Notes under the pieces: generated by a model
The model's database searches: none
The model's input: the letters and a program-made list of their open reading frames with translations, nothing else
What the model was told of the DNA's origin: nothing
Assembly: GCF_000812945.1 (NCBI RefSeq)
Contig: NZ_JSYM01000007.1
Location: 113,005-177,004 of the forward strand
From: Flavobacterium sp. AED
GTDB taxonomy: Bacteria > Bacteroidota > Bacteroidia > Flavobacteriales > Flavobacteriaceae
DNA: 64,000 nucleotides
Direction of reading: 5' to 3'
Made by a program: the position numbers and the translations under genes
Shown: piece after piece, positions 1 through 9,459 of the stretch
Layout of the letters: each line of letters opens with the position of its first letter
Position numbering within the stretch: the first letter of the stretch is position 1

Positions 1-1
1 A

Positions 2-502
2 AGCGACTTATCACCTTGGGATGGACACATGACTTTTTTCGATATTGCGACAGAGTCAAATATTGCTGGAAAGACATTGGAAGAACTGAAAATCAGAGAG
101 CAAATTGGGATAAATATTGCGTTTATCAAAAGAGGGGATATTATGATCAATATTCCAAATAAAAATGAGCGTATATTTCCTGGCGATGAAATTTGTGTGA
201 TAGGAACTGATACACAGGTAGCAGCATTTAAATCCTATTTAGACCAACATGAAATTGATGTTCCTAATGAAGTTAAGGAAGCTGAAATTGTGTTACGACA
301 AATAGAATTAAAAAATGAAGCGTTCATAGGAAAAAGCATCCGTCAATCACAATTACGAGAAAAAACCAGTGGACTGATTGTAGGAATAGAAAAAAAAGGA
401 AACCGAATTCTCAATCCGGAATCCAATATTATTCTTGAAAAAAATGATATCCTTTGGATTGTAGGCGATAAAAAATTATTAGCCGATTTGGTACATGAAT
501 AG
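2..502 (+). CDS. Cation:proton antiporter, C-terminal part (KefB/CPA2-like, partial at window edge)
   Basis: The reading frame is open from base 2 through the first ATG at 29, so the gene begins outside the window and only its cytoplasmic C-terminus is present. The visible part holds two RCK-C (TrkA-C) domains, at roughly residues 10-80 and 95-165. They carry the usual pattern of these ligand-binding domains: GKTLEEL, then IKRGD, then PGDEICVIGT in the first, and IGKSIRQ followed by NDILWIVGD in the second. In KefB-like antiporters such domains sit behind about 12 membrane helices and gate K+ or Na+/H+ exchange. The stretch SPWDGH just before the first domain resembles the linker of Bacteroidota CPA2 antiporters. 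The transported ion cannot be told from this end. The gene converges on guaB across a shared terminator. Confidence 0.75.
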   Translation, partial: SDLSPWDGHMTFFDIATESNIAGKTLEELKIREQIGINIAFIKRGDIMINIPNKNERIFPGDEICVIGTDTQVAAFKSYLDQHEIDVPNEVKEAEIVLRQIELKNEAFIGKSIRQSQLREKTSGLIVGIEKKGNRILNPESNIILEKNDILWIVGDKKLLADLVHE

Positions 503-507
503 GAATA

Positions 508-545
508 AAAAAAGTGCAAGAAATGAATCTTGCACTTTTTTTTTA
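508..545. terminator. Bidirectional intrinsic terminator between antiporter and guaB
   Basis: A perfect stem pairs AAAAAGTGCAAGA with TCTTGCACTTTTT around a 7-base loop, with A-runs on one side and T-runs on the other. It lies between two convergent stop codons and can serve both genes. Confidence 0.85.
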
Positions 546-564
546 TTTTTATCTACAGACTATT

Positions 565-2037
565 TTATCTAGAATAGTTCGGAGCTTCTTTAGTAATCGT
601 TACATTATGAGGATGACTTTCGTTGATTCCACTTGCAGTAATACGAACAAAACGACCCGTATCTTGTAAAGTAGGAATATCTTTTGACCCACAATATCCC
701 ATTCCGGCACGAAGACCACCAATGAATTGTTGCATACTTTCGTTCAATTCTCCTTTGTAAGGTACACGACCTACAATTCCTTCTGGTACCAGTTTCTTAA
801 CATCATCTTCCACATCTTGAAAATAACGATCTTTAGATCCTTCTTGCATCGCTTCAACAGAACCCATTCCACGATATGATTTGAATTTTCTTCCTTCGAA
901 AATAATGGTTTCTCCTGGAGATTCCATTGTTCCTGCTAGTAACGAACCTAACATCACACAATCAGCACCTGCAGCAATCGCTTTAGGAATATCACCTGTG
1001 TAACGAATTCCACCATCAGCAATTACGGGAACTCCAGTACCTTTAATCGCTGCAGCCACTTCAAGTACTGCAGAAAATTGTGGAAAACCAACACCCGCAA
1101 CAATACGAGTAGTACAAATAGAACCTGGTCCTATTCCTACTTTCACACCATCGGCACCATTCTCAACAAGATATTTGGCTGCTTCGGGAGTGGCAATATT
1201 ACCAACAATAACGTCTAAGTTAGGGAATTTAGCTTTCACTAATTTTAGTACATCTACAACTCCTTTTGTATGTCCGTGAGCGGTATCGATTATAACTGCA
1301 TCTACTCCGGCATTAACTAAAGCAGTAGCTCTTTCAACTGCATCTGCAGTAACACCTAATGCAGCAGCAACACGTAAACGTCCGTATTTGTCTTTGTTTG
1401 CATTTGGTTTTTGAGTTAATTTGGTAATATCTCTAAACGTAATTAGACCAACTAATTTATAATCCGTATTTACTACTGGAAGTTTTTCGATTTTATACCC
1501 TTGTAAAACTACTTCAGCTTGTTCAAGAGAAGTACCTTCGGCAACTGTGACCAAGTTTTCACTTGTCATTACCTCAACGATAGGTCTGGCATTGTTTTTT
1601 TCGAAACGTAAATCTCTATTGGTAACAATACCTTTTAATATTTTATTTTCATCGACAATTGGAATACCTCCAATTCCGAATTCTTTCATTGCATTTTTAG
1701 CATCGGCTACTGTCGAAGTCAATGGCAAAGTCACTGGATCAATAATCATCCCTGACTCAGCTCTTTTTACTTTACGAACTTTTGCAGCTTGTTGCTCAAT
1801 AGTCATGTTTTTATGTAAAACACCAATGCCTCCTTCTTGCGCCATAGCAATTGCCATTGCACTTTCAGTAACAGTATCCATAGCAGCAGATACAATAGGA
1901 ACGTTAAGTGTTATGTTTCTTGAAAATTTTGATTGGATACTCACTTCGCGTGGAAGAACATTTGAGTAATTAGGAACTAATAGTACATCATCGTAAGTTA
2001 ATCCTTCACCGATAATCTTAGAATTGTGTGCGATCAT
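565..2037 (-). CDS. guaB: Inosine-5'-monophosphate dehydrogenase
   Basis: This 490-residue protein oxidises IMP to XMP with NAD+, the committed step of GMP synthesis in the cytosol. The N-terminal GLTYDDVLLVP motif is typical of the family. Two CBS domains (about residues 95-210) interrupt the TIM barrel. The catalytic loop GPGSICTTR has its Cys near residue 306, followed by DGGIRYTGD and the phosphate-binding and flap regions including YRGMGS. The length is normal for bacterial IMPDH. The gene stands alone, with a -7 promoter element upstream and a shared terminator downstream. Identification is secure. Confidence 0.97.
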   Translation of the reverse strand: MIAHNSKIIGEGLTYDDVLLVPNYSNVLPREVSIQSKFSRNITLNVPIVSAAMDTVTESAMAIAMAQEGGIGVLHKNMTIEQQAAKVRKVKRAESGMIIDPVTLPLTSTVADAKNAMKEFGIGGIPIVDENKILKGIVTNRDLRFEKNNARPIVEVMTSENLVTVAEGTSLEQAEVVLQGYKIEKLPVVNTDYKLVGLITFRDITKLTQKPNANKDKYGRLRVAAALGVTADAVERATALVNAGVDAVIIDTAHGHTKGVVDVLKLVKAKFPNLDVIVGNIATPEAAKYLVENGADGVKVGIGPGSICTTRIVAGVGFPQFSAVLEVAAAIKGTGVPVIADGGIRYTGDIPKAIAAGADCVMLGSLLAGTMESPGETIIFEGRKFKSYRGMGSVEAMQEGSKDRYFQDVEDDVKKLVPEGIVGRVPYKGELNESMQQFIGGLRAGMGYCGSKDIPTLQDTGRFVRITASGINESHPHNVTITKEAPNYSR

Positions 2038-2067
2038 TGCAATTTGTAGTTGTAGTTAAATTGCGTG

Positions 2068-2075
2068 CAAATATA
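2068..2075 (-). promoter_or_regulatory. guaB -7 promoter element (TATATTTG)
   Basis: The minus strand reads TATATTTG, a full match to the Bacteroidota consensus TAnnTTTG, 30 bases ahead of the guaB ATG. No convincing -33 TTG is seen at the expected distance. Confidence 0.6.
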
Positions 2076-2199
2076 GACAATCTTAAGCAAAAAAACGATA
2101 GTTTTTTATATTAAATGATTAAATTGCATAATAGCGCATTATTTCTGTGACTAGCTACTGCATTTGTTTACAATCTATAAATTTGATTCATTTCTTTTC

Positions 2200-4701
2200 A
2201 TGACAGATATTAAACAACAATTAAAAGGATTTTCCAATGATGAAGTCATCCAATCAAGAGCGAAGTATGGTTCTAATTCCATAGCGCATCAGGATAAAAA
2301 TAATTTCTTCACTTCTTTAATCGAAATGGTTAAAGAGCCCATGTTTTTGTTGCTTGTGACTGCAACCAGCATCTATTTCATCACAGGAGATTTTGGAAAT
2401 GGAATTTTCATGGCTGTAGCTATACTAATCGTTTCTACTATTTCACTGTATCAGGAATCAAAAAGTAGAAACGCAATTGAAGCACTAAAAAAGTTATCAC
2501 AACCCAAAAGCAAAGTCATTCGCAATAGCGAAATTATGGAAATTCCAAGTGAAGAAATTGTCTTGGGAGATTTGATTCAAACGGAAGAAGGCACCTTTAT
2601 CCCTGCCGATGGAATCATTATACAATCCAATGATTTTTCTGTAAACGAATCCATCCTTACAGGTGAATCGCTTGCCGTTTTTAAAAATGAAACCTCAGAA
2701 AACAAACAAGTATTTCTGGGAACAATTGCCACTAGCGGTTTAGCAATTTGTAAAGTAACAGCTATTGGTAACCAAACTAAACTGGGTAAAATAGGCAAAA
2801 GCCTGGAAACAATTATAGAAGAAAAAACGCCTTTGCAATTGCAAATCGGGAACTTTGTAAAAAAAATGTCATTTATAGGATTAGTCATTTTTGGTATTGT
2901 TTGGGCGATTAATTATTATAACTCCAACGCTATTTTAGACAGCCTATTGAAAGCATTAACCTTAGCAATGAGCATTATTCCTGAAGAAATTCCAGTTGCT
3001 TTCACCACCTTTATGGCTCTGGGCGCCTGGCGGTTGATGAACATGGGTATTATAGCAAAACAGACAAAAACTGTGGAAACCTTGGGCAGTGCCACCGTAA
3101 TTTGTACCGATAAAACAGGAACCATAACCGAAAACAAAATGAGTCTGGCGCAATGGTATACATTTTCATCGAATGAAATTTCAAATTCAAAAAAAGTTCT
3201 AAATAGTGAAGAGCAAGAATTATTAACGCTCTCGATGTGGGCCAGTGAGCCAATTCCGTTTGACGCAATGGAAATTGCATTGCATGAAGCGTATTCAAAA
3301 TTAGAAATTCCCGATGACCGACCTAATTTCAAATTAATCCATGAATATCCATTGAGTGGAAAGCCTCCCATGATGACTCATGTTTTTGAAAATAAAAAAG
3401 GAACAAGAATTATTGCCTCCAAAGGTGCTCCGGAAGCATTGATTGCATGTGCTAATTTATCCGAAAAAGAAACACAACAAATTCTTACTGCCATGACAAC
3501 TATGGCTAAAGAAGGATTCCGTGTTCTAGGAGTTGGCGTTGCTGAATTTACAGGAACAGACTATCCAAAAAAACAGCAGGATTTTTCATTTCATTTTAAA
3601 GGCTTAGTTGCTTTTTACGATCCTCCAAAAGAAAATATAAAAACGGTTTTTGAAACATTTTATAAAGCAGGCATTCAGGTAAAAATAGTTACGGGTGATA
3701 ATGCAGAGACAACTGCCACAATTGCTAAACAAATTGGTTTTCAAAACGCAGAAAAAACATTGAATGGAGATGAATTAATGGCAATGGATGAAGCAATGCT
3801 AAAAGAAAAAGTAATGGAAACCACCGTTTTCACAAGAATGTTTCCTGAAGCTAAACTCAAAATTATAAAAGCACTGAAAGATAATAATCAAATTGTAGCC
3901 ATGACAGGTGATGGAGTAAACGATGGCCCTGCTCTAAAATCAGCTCACATAGGAATTGCCATGGGTAAAAAAGGAACCGAAATTGCCAAACAAGCTGCCA
4001 ATCTTATCCTCATTGATGATGACTTATCTAAAATGATTGACGCCATTGCAATGGGTAGAAAAATATATAGTAATCTAAAAAAAGCAATACAATACATTAT
4101 TTCAATACACATTCCAATCATCATGATTGTCTTTATTCCTTTGGCATTGGGATGGATTTACCCAAATATTTTTTCGCCGGTTCATGTTATTTTTCTGGAG
4201 ATAATTATGGGTCCAACCTGTTCTATCATTTATGAAAATGAACCAATGGAGCGCAATTTGATGTTACTCAAACCAAGACCTTTTACCACTACCTTTTTCA
4301 ACCTTAAAGAGATTGCCATTAGTATTATTCAAGGTATAACAATCACTATTGGGCTTTTATTCGTCTATCAGTATTGTGCAACTGATAATTGCTCAGAAAG
4401 CGTGACAAGAACTACCGTTTTCTTAACTTTAATAGCTTCTAATATTTTCTTGACACTTACTAATCGTTCCTTTTATTATTCCATATTTACAACTTTAGGC
4501 TATAAAAACAATTTAGTTCTACTGATTATTGGTTTGACAATTCTAATCACTGCTTTATTGCTGTTTGTTCCCTTATTTGCCCATTTTTTCCAGTTCGAAA
4601 GTGTTTCTGGTTTACAAATGGGACTGAGTATTTTAGTGGGATTTGTTTCGGTACTTTGGATAGAAATTTACAAATGGTTTAAAAGAAGAAGCCATCAGTA
4701 A
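2200..4701 (+). CDS. P-type (P2, Ca2+-ATPase-like) cation-transporting ATPase
   Basis: This 833-residue membrane pump uses ATP to move a cation, probably Ca2+ or a similar ion. In order it shows an N-terminal cation-ATPase domain, the actuator motif LTGESL, a membrane helix with PEEIP, the phosphorylation motif CTDKTGTIT, and the hinge MTGDGVNDGPALK, followed by about six C-terminal membrane helices. P2A calcium pumps normally have PEGLP in the ion-site helix; here it is PEEIP, so the ion is uncertain. The frame extends to a TTG at 2164, but the ATG at 2200 (MTDIKQQL) gives the usual N-terminus. Its stop lies 7 bases from the convergent DUF5723 gene, and a 7-bp inverted repeat (4696-4702 with 4721-4727) spans this junction. 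Confidence 0.88.
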   Translation: MTDIKQQLKGFSNDEVIQSRAKYGSNSIAHQDKNNFFTSLIEMVKEPMFLLLVTATSIYFITGDFGNGIFMAVAILIVSTISLYQESKSRNAIEALKKLSQPKSKVIRNSEIMEIPSEEIVLGDLIQTEEGTFIPADGIIIQSNDFSVNESILTGESLAVFKNETSENKQVFLGTIATSGLAICKVTAIGNQTKLGKIGKSLETIIEEKTPLQLQIGNFVKKMSFIGLVIFGIVWAINYYNSNAILDSLLKALTLAMSIIPEEIPVAFTTFMALGAWRLMNMGIIAKQTKTVETLGSATVICTDKTGTITENKMSLAQWYTFSSNEISNSKKVLNSEEQELLTLSMWASEPIPFDAMEIALHEAYSKLEIPDDRPNFKLIHEYPLSGKPPMMTHVFENKKGTRIIASKGAPEALIACANLSEKETQQILTAMTTMAKEGFRVLGVGVAEFTGTDYPKKQQDFSFHFKGLVAFYDPPKENIKTVFETFYKAGIQVKIVTGDNAETTATIAKQIGFQNAEKTLNGDELMAMDEAMLKEKVMETTVFTRMFPEAKLKIIKALKDNNQIVAMTGDGVNDGPALKSAHIGIAMGKKGTEIAKQAANLILIDDDLSKMIDAIAMGRKIYSNLKKAIQYIISIHIPIIMIVFIPLALGWIYPNIFSPVHVIFLEIIMGPTCSIIYENEPMERNLMLLKPRPFTTTFFNLKEIAISIIQGITITIGLLFVYQYCATDNCSESVTRTTVFLTLIASNIFLTLTNRSFYYSIFTTLGYKNNLVLLIIGLTILITALLLFVPLFAHFFQFESVSGLQMGLSILVGFVSVLWIEIYKWFKRRSHQ

Positions 4702-4708
4702 TTATATA

Positions 4709-6103
4709 TCAATAAGGCTCATTACTGTCTTTAAAAATAATGTTTAATCCAAATTGAAAAGAAATACTATTGGCTTTTGCCAAATCATGATATTCTAACA
4801 GGTTATCTGCAAGAACATATAAATTGAGCTTTCCAAACTGGCCAGACAATCCCAAACCTATATTTTTATAAGAATATGAATCTAATGTATACGTTGCTTT
4901 CATTTGCAAAGAATTTAAAATACGTCTTCTATAATAGGTGGTGAAAGCCATAAAAGGTGTCCTTGGAGTAGACATAATAAATAATTGAGCACCCACAGCA
5001 TTTTTATATTCAGACTCAGTGCCGTCACAATTACAATCTTTACTTCTCGCATCATCAAATGAATATTGGACAGAAGAATTAAACTTCGCGGGACGCCAAG
5101 TAGTATATTTAGCATATAAAGTATCCAATGGAATTGCATCTTTAAATTCCTGGTATATATTTCCTGAAGAACTCCCATTAGCAAACTTAGGAGTTATTCC
5201 TTCGTATTTATAATATCCTTTATACGTGAAAGTTTCCACATCTTTAGAATGCTTTATAAATCCAACATCAACAATACTTGCCGTAAACTGAATATTTTTT
5301 TTAGGATAATACGTAAGTCCGGCATCGAAACCAAGCCCTAAATCACCTCCAAAAAAAGCTTTTTTAGTGATGTCTTTTACTATATCACCTGAATAATCTT
5401 TCTCAGTATATTTTGAAATTCCAGAGGTATTGAGTTCTAAATTAGAAGAAATAACTTGTTCATAAATCCCATTATTCGAAGGAATCGTATAAATATATCC
5501 TGAATTTTTAGTTGAAGTAGCATTAAAAGCACTGGAATAAATCTTTCCTCTTACCCCAACAATTAAATTCTCATTTATATTTTTATGAAATCCGACATGA
5601 AGAACCGAAAGCATTTCAGCCTTAACATTCAAATCGCCCAAATTAAAGGCTTTTCCTAAATAATTACTATTTCCGTCCAAAGCTAATATCGCTAAATCTT
5701 TAGGCATATAACTCAGAAAATCAAATTCCTGATACATTCCAAAGGAAATATAAGAGTTACTTTGCCAATCGCCTACTTTGAAACCTCCATTAAATAATTC
5801 TATCTGCTCATTGATTGTTGCTTTATCTTTTCTGGTGGTGGAAAATACAACATTCCGCAATTTGACATTAAAATCAACTCCATCATTGGCAAACAAATCA
5901 TAGGCTGAGAATCCGCTGGAGCCTACATTAGCCGAAATTCCAGATAATAACGGAACTCCAAAATATCCTTTATATTTCACATCAGAACCCGGATTAGTCA
6001 TCAAAGACTGAGGAATTGAAGTAAAATTATATAAAATTTGTTTGTTTTGGGAAATAGATTTAAATGATATAAATAGAACAAAAAGGAAGATTATTTTTCT
6101 CAT
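4709..6103 (-). CDS. DUF5723 family exported beta-barrel-like protein
   Basis: This 464-residue protein starts with a signal peptide (MRKIIFLFVLFISFKSISQ) and continues with alternating aromatic and polar strands. It contains the features I associate with Bacteroidota DUF5723 proteins: an early SLMTNPG block, YFGVPLLSG, and repeated glycine-rich strand turns up to the end. It resembles PorP/SprF-type outer-membrane proteins in layout. No enzymatic motif is visible. Its start codon overlaps the stop of the upstream lipoprotein gene by four bases (ATGA), so the two are translationally coupled and probably form one envelope unit. The function is unknown. Confidence 0.7.
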   Translation of the reverse strand: MRKIIFLFVLFISFKSISQNKQILYNFTSIPQSLMTNPGSDVKYKGYFGVPLLSGISANVGSSGFSAYDLFANDGVDFNVKLRNVVFSTTRKDKATINEQIELFNGGFKVGDWQSNSYISFGMYQEFDFLSYMPKDLAILALDGNSNYLGKAFNLGDLNVKAEMLSVLHVGFHKNINENLIVGVRGKIYSSAFNATSTKNSGYIYTIPSNNGIYEQVISSNLELNTSGISKYTEKDYSGDIVKDITKKAFFGGDLGLGFDAGLTYYPKKNIQFTASIVDVGFIKHSKDVETFTYKGYYKYEGITPKFANGSSSGNIYQEFKDAIPLDTLYAKYTTWRPAKFNSSVQYSFDDARSKDCNCDGTESEYKNAVGAQLFIMSTPRTPFMAFTTYYRRRILNSLQMKATYTLDSYSYKNIGLGLSGQFGKLNLYVLADNLLEYHDLAKANSISFQFGLNIIFKDSNEPY

Positions 6104-6651
6104 TGTATAACTAAATAAGCAGTTACACTTGAACGTAATATTATGCTTCCTGTACTATTCTCAGTCAATAAAGGTCCTGGAGACATCCTGAGGATGAAAG
6201 CAATTTTAGTGGTTCTTTTCAATAAATCAAGTTTAGCATTTGCAAACACATCGGTTTTAGTTACCAAATTTTTAACTCCCGTGTAAGCAGGTATAACAAA
6301 ATTAGTAAAATAAAGAGGCTGATCATTTTTGTCCAAATACACTAAGTCTAAAGTGTAAGCTCTATTTATAGTATTATTGATTTCAAAAAAGAAATCAACT
6401 CTTGCTAAATTATTTTTAAAAAAAGCATCATTAAAAACATCAACGGTAGGGGTATCAATAGTTACAGTTTGTTCCACTCCATTAGTTACAAATTTATTTG
6501 CAGGAACATCAAAATAAGCCAAATTAGCAACAACAACAGGTTCTAATTTCAAATCATTTGCCTGATTAAAATCAAGATTACTCGAACATGAAAAAGAAAA
6601 TAACACCAAAATTAGTGTTCCTAAAATTCTATTGAAAGCCAGTAGTTTCAT
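6100..6651 (-). CDS. Putative lipoprotein, unknown function
   Basis: This 183-residue protein begins with a lipoprotein signal peptide ending in LVLFSFSCSS, so Cys22 is the likely lipidated residue. The mature part is beta-rich and has no motif I recognise. It ends at an ATGA overlap with the DUF5723 gene, which suggests the two products act together at the outer membrane or its periplasmic face. There is no clear TAnnTTTG element directly upstream. Confidence 0.65.
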   Translation of the reverse strand: MKLLAFNRILGTLILVLFSFSCSSNLDFNQANDLKLEPVVVANLAYFDVPANKFVTNGVEQTVTIDTPTVDVFNDAFFKNNLARVDFFFEINNTINRAYTLDLVYLDKNDQPLYFTNFVIPAYTGVKNLVTKTDVFANAKLDLLKRTTKIAFILRMSPGPLLTENSTGSIILRSSVTAYLVIQ

Positions 6652-6752
6652 TCTATTTATTTATTAAAATCAACCTCATAATTACTAAACTATCAACGCA
6701 CCAAAGTGCTACTTATTATTATTGTTATTCCTATTCTAAAAGCTATCTTTTT

Positions 6753-7616
6753 CTAATGAAATTCCCCAAACAACTTAGAAGCTTCATTATAAGCACTTTC
6801 AAAACTCATAGGACTTGTATTGGTATTTTCTTTTTGTGACGTAAAATAAGACAATAATTTCTCTGTGGGCATATTTCCTGTTAAGTCATCCGTTGCCATT
6901 GGACATCCACCAAAACCTTGGACTGCTCCATCAAAACGTCTACAACCTGCTTTATAAGCTGCATCAATTTTCTCAAACCATTTATCAGGCGTGGTATGAA
7001 GATGGGCCCCAAACTCTATTTTGGGATATTTAGGAATTAAATTCGAAAATAAATAGGAGATTACATCTGGCGTCGAACTTCCCACCGTATCCGAAAGTGA
7101 AAGGATTTTAACTCCCATATCAGATAATTTTTGGGTCCACTCCCCTACTATTTCAGTGTTCCAAGGATCTCCATACGGATTTCCAAAACCCATAGAAAGA
7201 TAAGCCACCACTTCTTTATTGCTTTTGTCAGCAATATCAAGAATTTCTTGTAACGTGATTAAAGATTCTGCTATTGTTTTGTGCGTATTTCGCATTTGGA
7301 AATTCTCTGAAATCGAAAAAGGAAAACCTAAATAGTGGATTTCTGGATGAACAGAAGCTAGAGCTGCCCCTTGTGTATTGGCAATAATCGCAAGAAGTTT
7401 ACTTCTGGTTTGAGACAAATCAAGTTGTGCCAAAACTGCTGCGGTATCCTGCATTTGCGGAATCGCTTTTGGTGAAACAAAACTCCCAAAATCTATGGAA
7501 TCAAATCCTACACGCAATAACGATTGTATATAAGATACTTTTCGCTCAGTAGGAATAAATTGCTTAATGCCTTGCATGGCATCGCGTGGACATTCTATAA
7601 TTTTTATTGGCTCCAT
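6753..7616 (-). CDS. Hydroxymethylglutaryl-CoA lyase
   Basis: This 287-residue TIM-barrel enzyme splits HMG-CoA into acetyl-CoA and acetoacetate, the last step of leucine breakdown. Visible features are the N-terminal IIECPRDAMQG (substrate and metal site), LSDTVGSS, HLHTTPD with the metal-binding histidines, and the family signature loop VQGFGGCPMATDDLTGN with the catalytic Cys. The frame extends to 7640, but the ATG at 7616 (MEPIKIIE) fits the family. A TATCTTTG promoter element at 7624-7631 lies inside the longer version, which argues for the shorter start. The gene is not next to other leucine-degradation genes. Confidence 0.9.
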   Translation of the reverse strand: MEPIKIIECPRDAMQGIKQFIPTERKVSYIQSLLRVGFDSIDFGSFVSPKAIPQMQDTAAVLAQLDLSQTRSKLLAIIANTQGAALASVHPEIHYLGFPFSISENFQMRNTHKTIAESLITLQEILDIADKSNKEVVAYLSMGFGNPYGDPWNTEIVGEWTQKLSDMGVKILSLSDTVGSSTPDVISYLFSNLIPKYPKIEFGAHLHTTPDKWFEKIDAAYKAGCRRFDGAVQGFGGCPMATDDLTGNMPTEKLLSYFTSQKENTNTSPMSFESAYNEASKLFGEFH

Positions 7617-7623
7617 AGAAATC

Positions 7624-7631
7624 CAAAGATA
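7624..7631 (-). promoter_or_regulatory. HMG-CoA lyase -7 element (TATCTTTG)
   Basis: This is a full TAnnTTTG match on the minus strand only 7 bases ahead of the ATG. It implies an mRNA leader of just a few bases. Confidence 0.55.
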
Positions 7632-7638
7632 GAAAAAC

Positions 7639-7666
7639 AATTATGAATTTTAAATTATGAATTTTA
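7639..7666. repeat. Two tandem copies of a 14-bp A/T-rich unit
   Basis: The unit AATTATGAATTTTA occurs twice back to back with no mismatch, immediately upstream of the HMG-CoA lyase promoter element. Confidence 0.8.
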
Positions 7667-7741
7667 AATTTCACTAAATTGATAGTATTACGTCTTTTGG
7701 TAATAATTAAAAAAAGCACACAATTTGGCACTATTAAAAAC

Positions 7742-8761
7742 CTATAATCGCTCTAAAATCTTTTTGTTTATTGCTTTTACTAATGCTGGACCTTCATAAA
7801 TAAAACCAGTATATAATTGTACTAAACACGCTCCTGCTTCCAGTTTTTCTATGGCATCGTCAGCAGAATGGATTCCTCCAACTCCAATAATCGGGAAGGC
7901 TTTATTGCTTTTTTGAGATAAAAATCGGATTACTTCAGTAGAACGATTTGTCAATGGTTTCCCTGATAATCCACCCATTTCTGCTTTGTTTTCGGATTGT
8001 AATCCTTCTCTTGAAATCGTTGTATTAGTCGCAATAACTCCTGCGATTTTAGTTTCCTTGATAATATCTATAATATCCAACAATTGCTCATCGGTTAAAT
8101 CAGGAGCAATTTTTAGGAGAATTGGCTTTTGCTTTGGCTTAGCCAAATTTTTATTTTGCAAAGTTTGTAATAATTGTGTCAACGGTTCCTTGTCTTGCAG
8201 AGCGCGAAGATTTGGTGTATTTGGAGAACTAACATTCACCACAAAATAGTCCACATAATCATACAACGCATCAAAACAAATTTCGTAATCTGAAGTTGCT
8301 TCTTCGTTTGGCGTTAGTTTATTTTTTCCAATATTTCCGCCTATTAAAACATCTTTATTGCTTTTTAATCGTTCTACCGCTTCCTGAACACCGCCATTAT
8401 TAAATCCCATTCTGTTGATAATCGCGCTATCAGCTTTTAGACGAAACAAACGCTTTTTAGGGTTCCCTTCTTGTCCTTTTGGAGTAAGAGTTCCTATTTC
8501 GATAAAACCAAAACCAAAGTTGGACAATTCTTTATACAACTTGGCATCTTTATCAAAACCAGCAGCTAACCCTACCGGATTTTTAAATTTTAATCCAAAA
8601 ACTTCAGTTTCTAATCTTGGGTCATTTACTTCGTAAAGCGATTTAAAAACAAATGAAAATCCTGGAACTTTAGACAAGAAACGAATCAATGAAAAAGTAA
8701 AATAATGAACCTTTTCTGGATCAAAACAAAAAAGTATCGGGCGAATAAGTAATTTATACAT
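7742..8761 (-). CDS. pyrD: Dihydroorotate dehydrogenase, quinone-dependent (class 2)
   Basis: This 339-residue flavoenzyme oxidises dihydroorotate to orotate in pyrimidine synthesis and passes electrons to the quinone pool. The hydrophobic N-terminal segment with FDPEKVHYFTF is typical of membrane-associated class 2 enzymes. The FMN and substrate region is seen in NPVGLAAGFDKD and NRMGFNNGG. NVSSPNTPNLR carries the class 2 catalytic Ser. The C-terminal GVGGIHSADDA and LVQLYTGF bind FMN phosphate. The ATG at 8761 lies 19 bases after a TATTTTTG promoter element. Confidence 0.95.
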   Translation of the reverse strand: MYKLLIRPILFCFDPEKVHYFTFSLIRFLSKVPGFSFVFKSLYEVNDPRLETEVFGLKFKNPVGLAAGFDKDAKLYKELSNFGFGFIEIGTLTPKGQEGNPKKRLFRLKADSAIINRMGFNNGGVQEAVERLKSNKDVLIGGNIGKNKLTPNEEATSDYEICFDALYDYVDYFVVNVSSPNTPNLRALQDKEPLTQLLQTLQNKNLAKPKQKPILLKIAPDLTDEQLLDIIDIIKETKIAGVIATNTTISREGLQSENKAEMGGLSGKPLTNRSTEVIRFLSQKSNKAFPIIGVGGIHSADDAIEKLEAGACLVQLYTGFIYEGPALVKAINKKILERL

Positions 8762-8780
8762 GGTTATTGTGTTGGTGGTG

Positions 8781-8788
8781 CAAAAATA
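8781..8788 (-). promoter_or_regulatory. pyrD -7 element (TATTTTTG)
   Basis: This is a full match to TAnnTTTG on the minus strand, 19 bases before the pyrD start. It lies inside a 62-codon open frame (8764-8952) that is therefore not annotated as a gene. Confidence 0.55.
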
Positions 8789-9012
8789 GGACTATCTATT
8801 CGATAATTAAAAATTTGGAAAATAATTTTACAAATCATTTCAATTAACTTGAAACAAGGATTTATGTAGACTGATATGTTTTCAACTTTTACAAAAAAAA
8901 GTAATTTATATTTTTCTTGATTTAAATCCAATAGAATAACAATAATCATCAAATTTCATAGCATCTTAATTCCAAATTAAAACATTACTAACGATAAAAT
9001 TTAAACAAAAAA

Positions 9013-9048
9013 AGAAACCGAAATTATAAAGATCTATTTTCGGTTTCT
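9013..9048 (-). terminator. Intrinsic terminator of the Met/Lys-rich protein gene
   Basis: A perfect 11-bp stem (AGAAACCGAAA with TTTCGGTTTCT) is followed on the minus strand by a run of seven T. It sits about 45 bases past the stop codon at 9094. The rest of 8789-9093 is A/T-rich and holds nothing else that I recognise. Confidence 0.85.
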
Positions 9049-9093
9049 AAACTCAAAAAAAATAAATGCTTTTCTAAATACTTAGAACAACAT

Positions 9094-9459
9094 TTATTTT
9101 TTTTCCATTTTCATTTTTTCCTTTTCCATTTTTTCTTTTTCCATTTTCATTTTATCCTTCATCATCATTCCATTCATATCCATCATGTCTCCATTTTTCA
9201 GCATCATCTTTTTACCATTTTTCATTTTAACTTTACCATTAGGATAAACAATAGAGCCATCAGACAAAGTCATTTCTTTAGACAAAAGCATTTTTTTATC
9301 ATTTTTCATTACCATCATCTTACCATCTTTCATCATTAAATAGTCTTTTTCTTGTACTATTTTCAGATCATGCATCTTTAAATTATGCATTTTTGAATTC
9401 ATAGCCATACTCCCCAAAGAGAATATAAGGACTGCTAACAAAACGAACGAATTTTTCAT
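9094..9459 (-). CDS. Met/Lys-rich exported protein (DUF6799-like)
   Basis: This 121-residue protein has a signal peptide (MKNSFVLLAVLIFSLGSMA) and a mature part extremely rich in Met and Lys. Short hairpin-like units recur: MMKDGKMMVMKN, LSDGSIVYPNGKV, MKNGKKMMLKNGDMM. They resemble the DUF6799 repeats of Bacteroidota. The C-terminus is a run of KMEKEKMEK-type heptads that may form a charged helix. There are no Cys or His clusters, but dense Met could bind Cu+ or Ag+, which is only an inference. The gene stands alone with its own terminator. The function is unknown. Confidence 0.65.
   Translation of the reverse strand: MKNSFVLLAVLIFSLGSMAMNSKMHNLKMHDLKIVQEKDYLMMKDGKMMVMKNDKKMLLSKEMTLSDGSIVYPNGKVKMKNGKKMMLKNGDMMDMNGMMMKDKMKMEKEKMEKEKMKMEKK

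Noticed and set aside
2164..2199. TTG-initiated extension of the P2-type ATPase
   Set aside because: It adds 12 residues not expected in the family; the ATG at 2200 gives a normal N-terminus.
8764..8952. 62-codon minus-strand frame upstream of pyrD
   Set aside because: It contains the pyrD -7 element and has no recognisable protein features.
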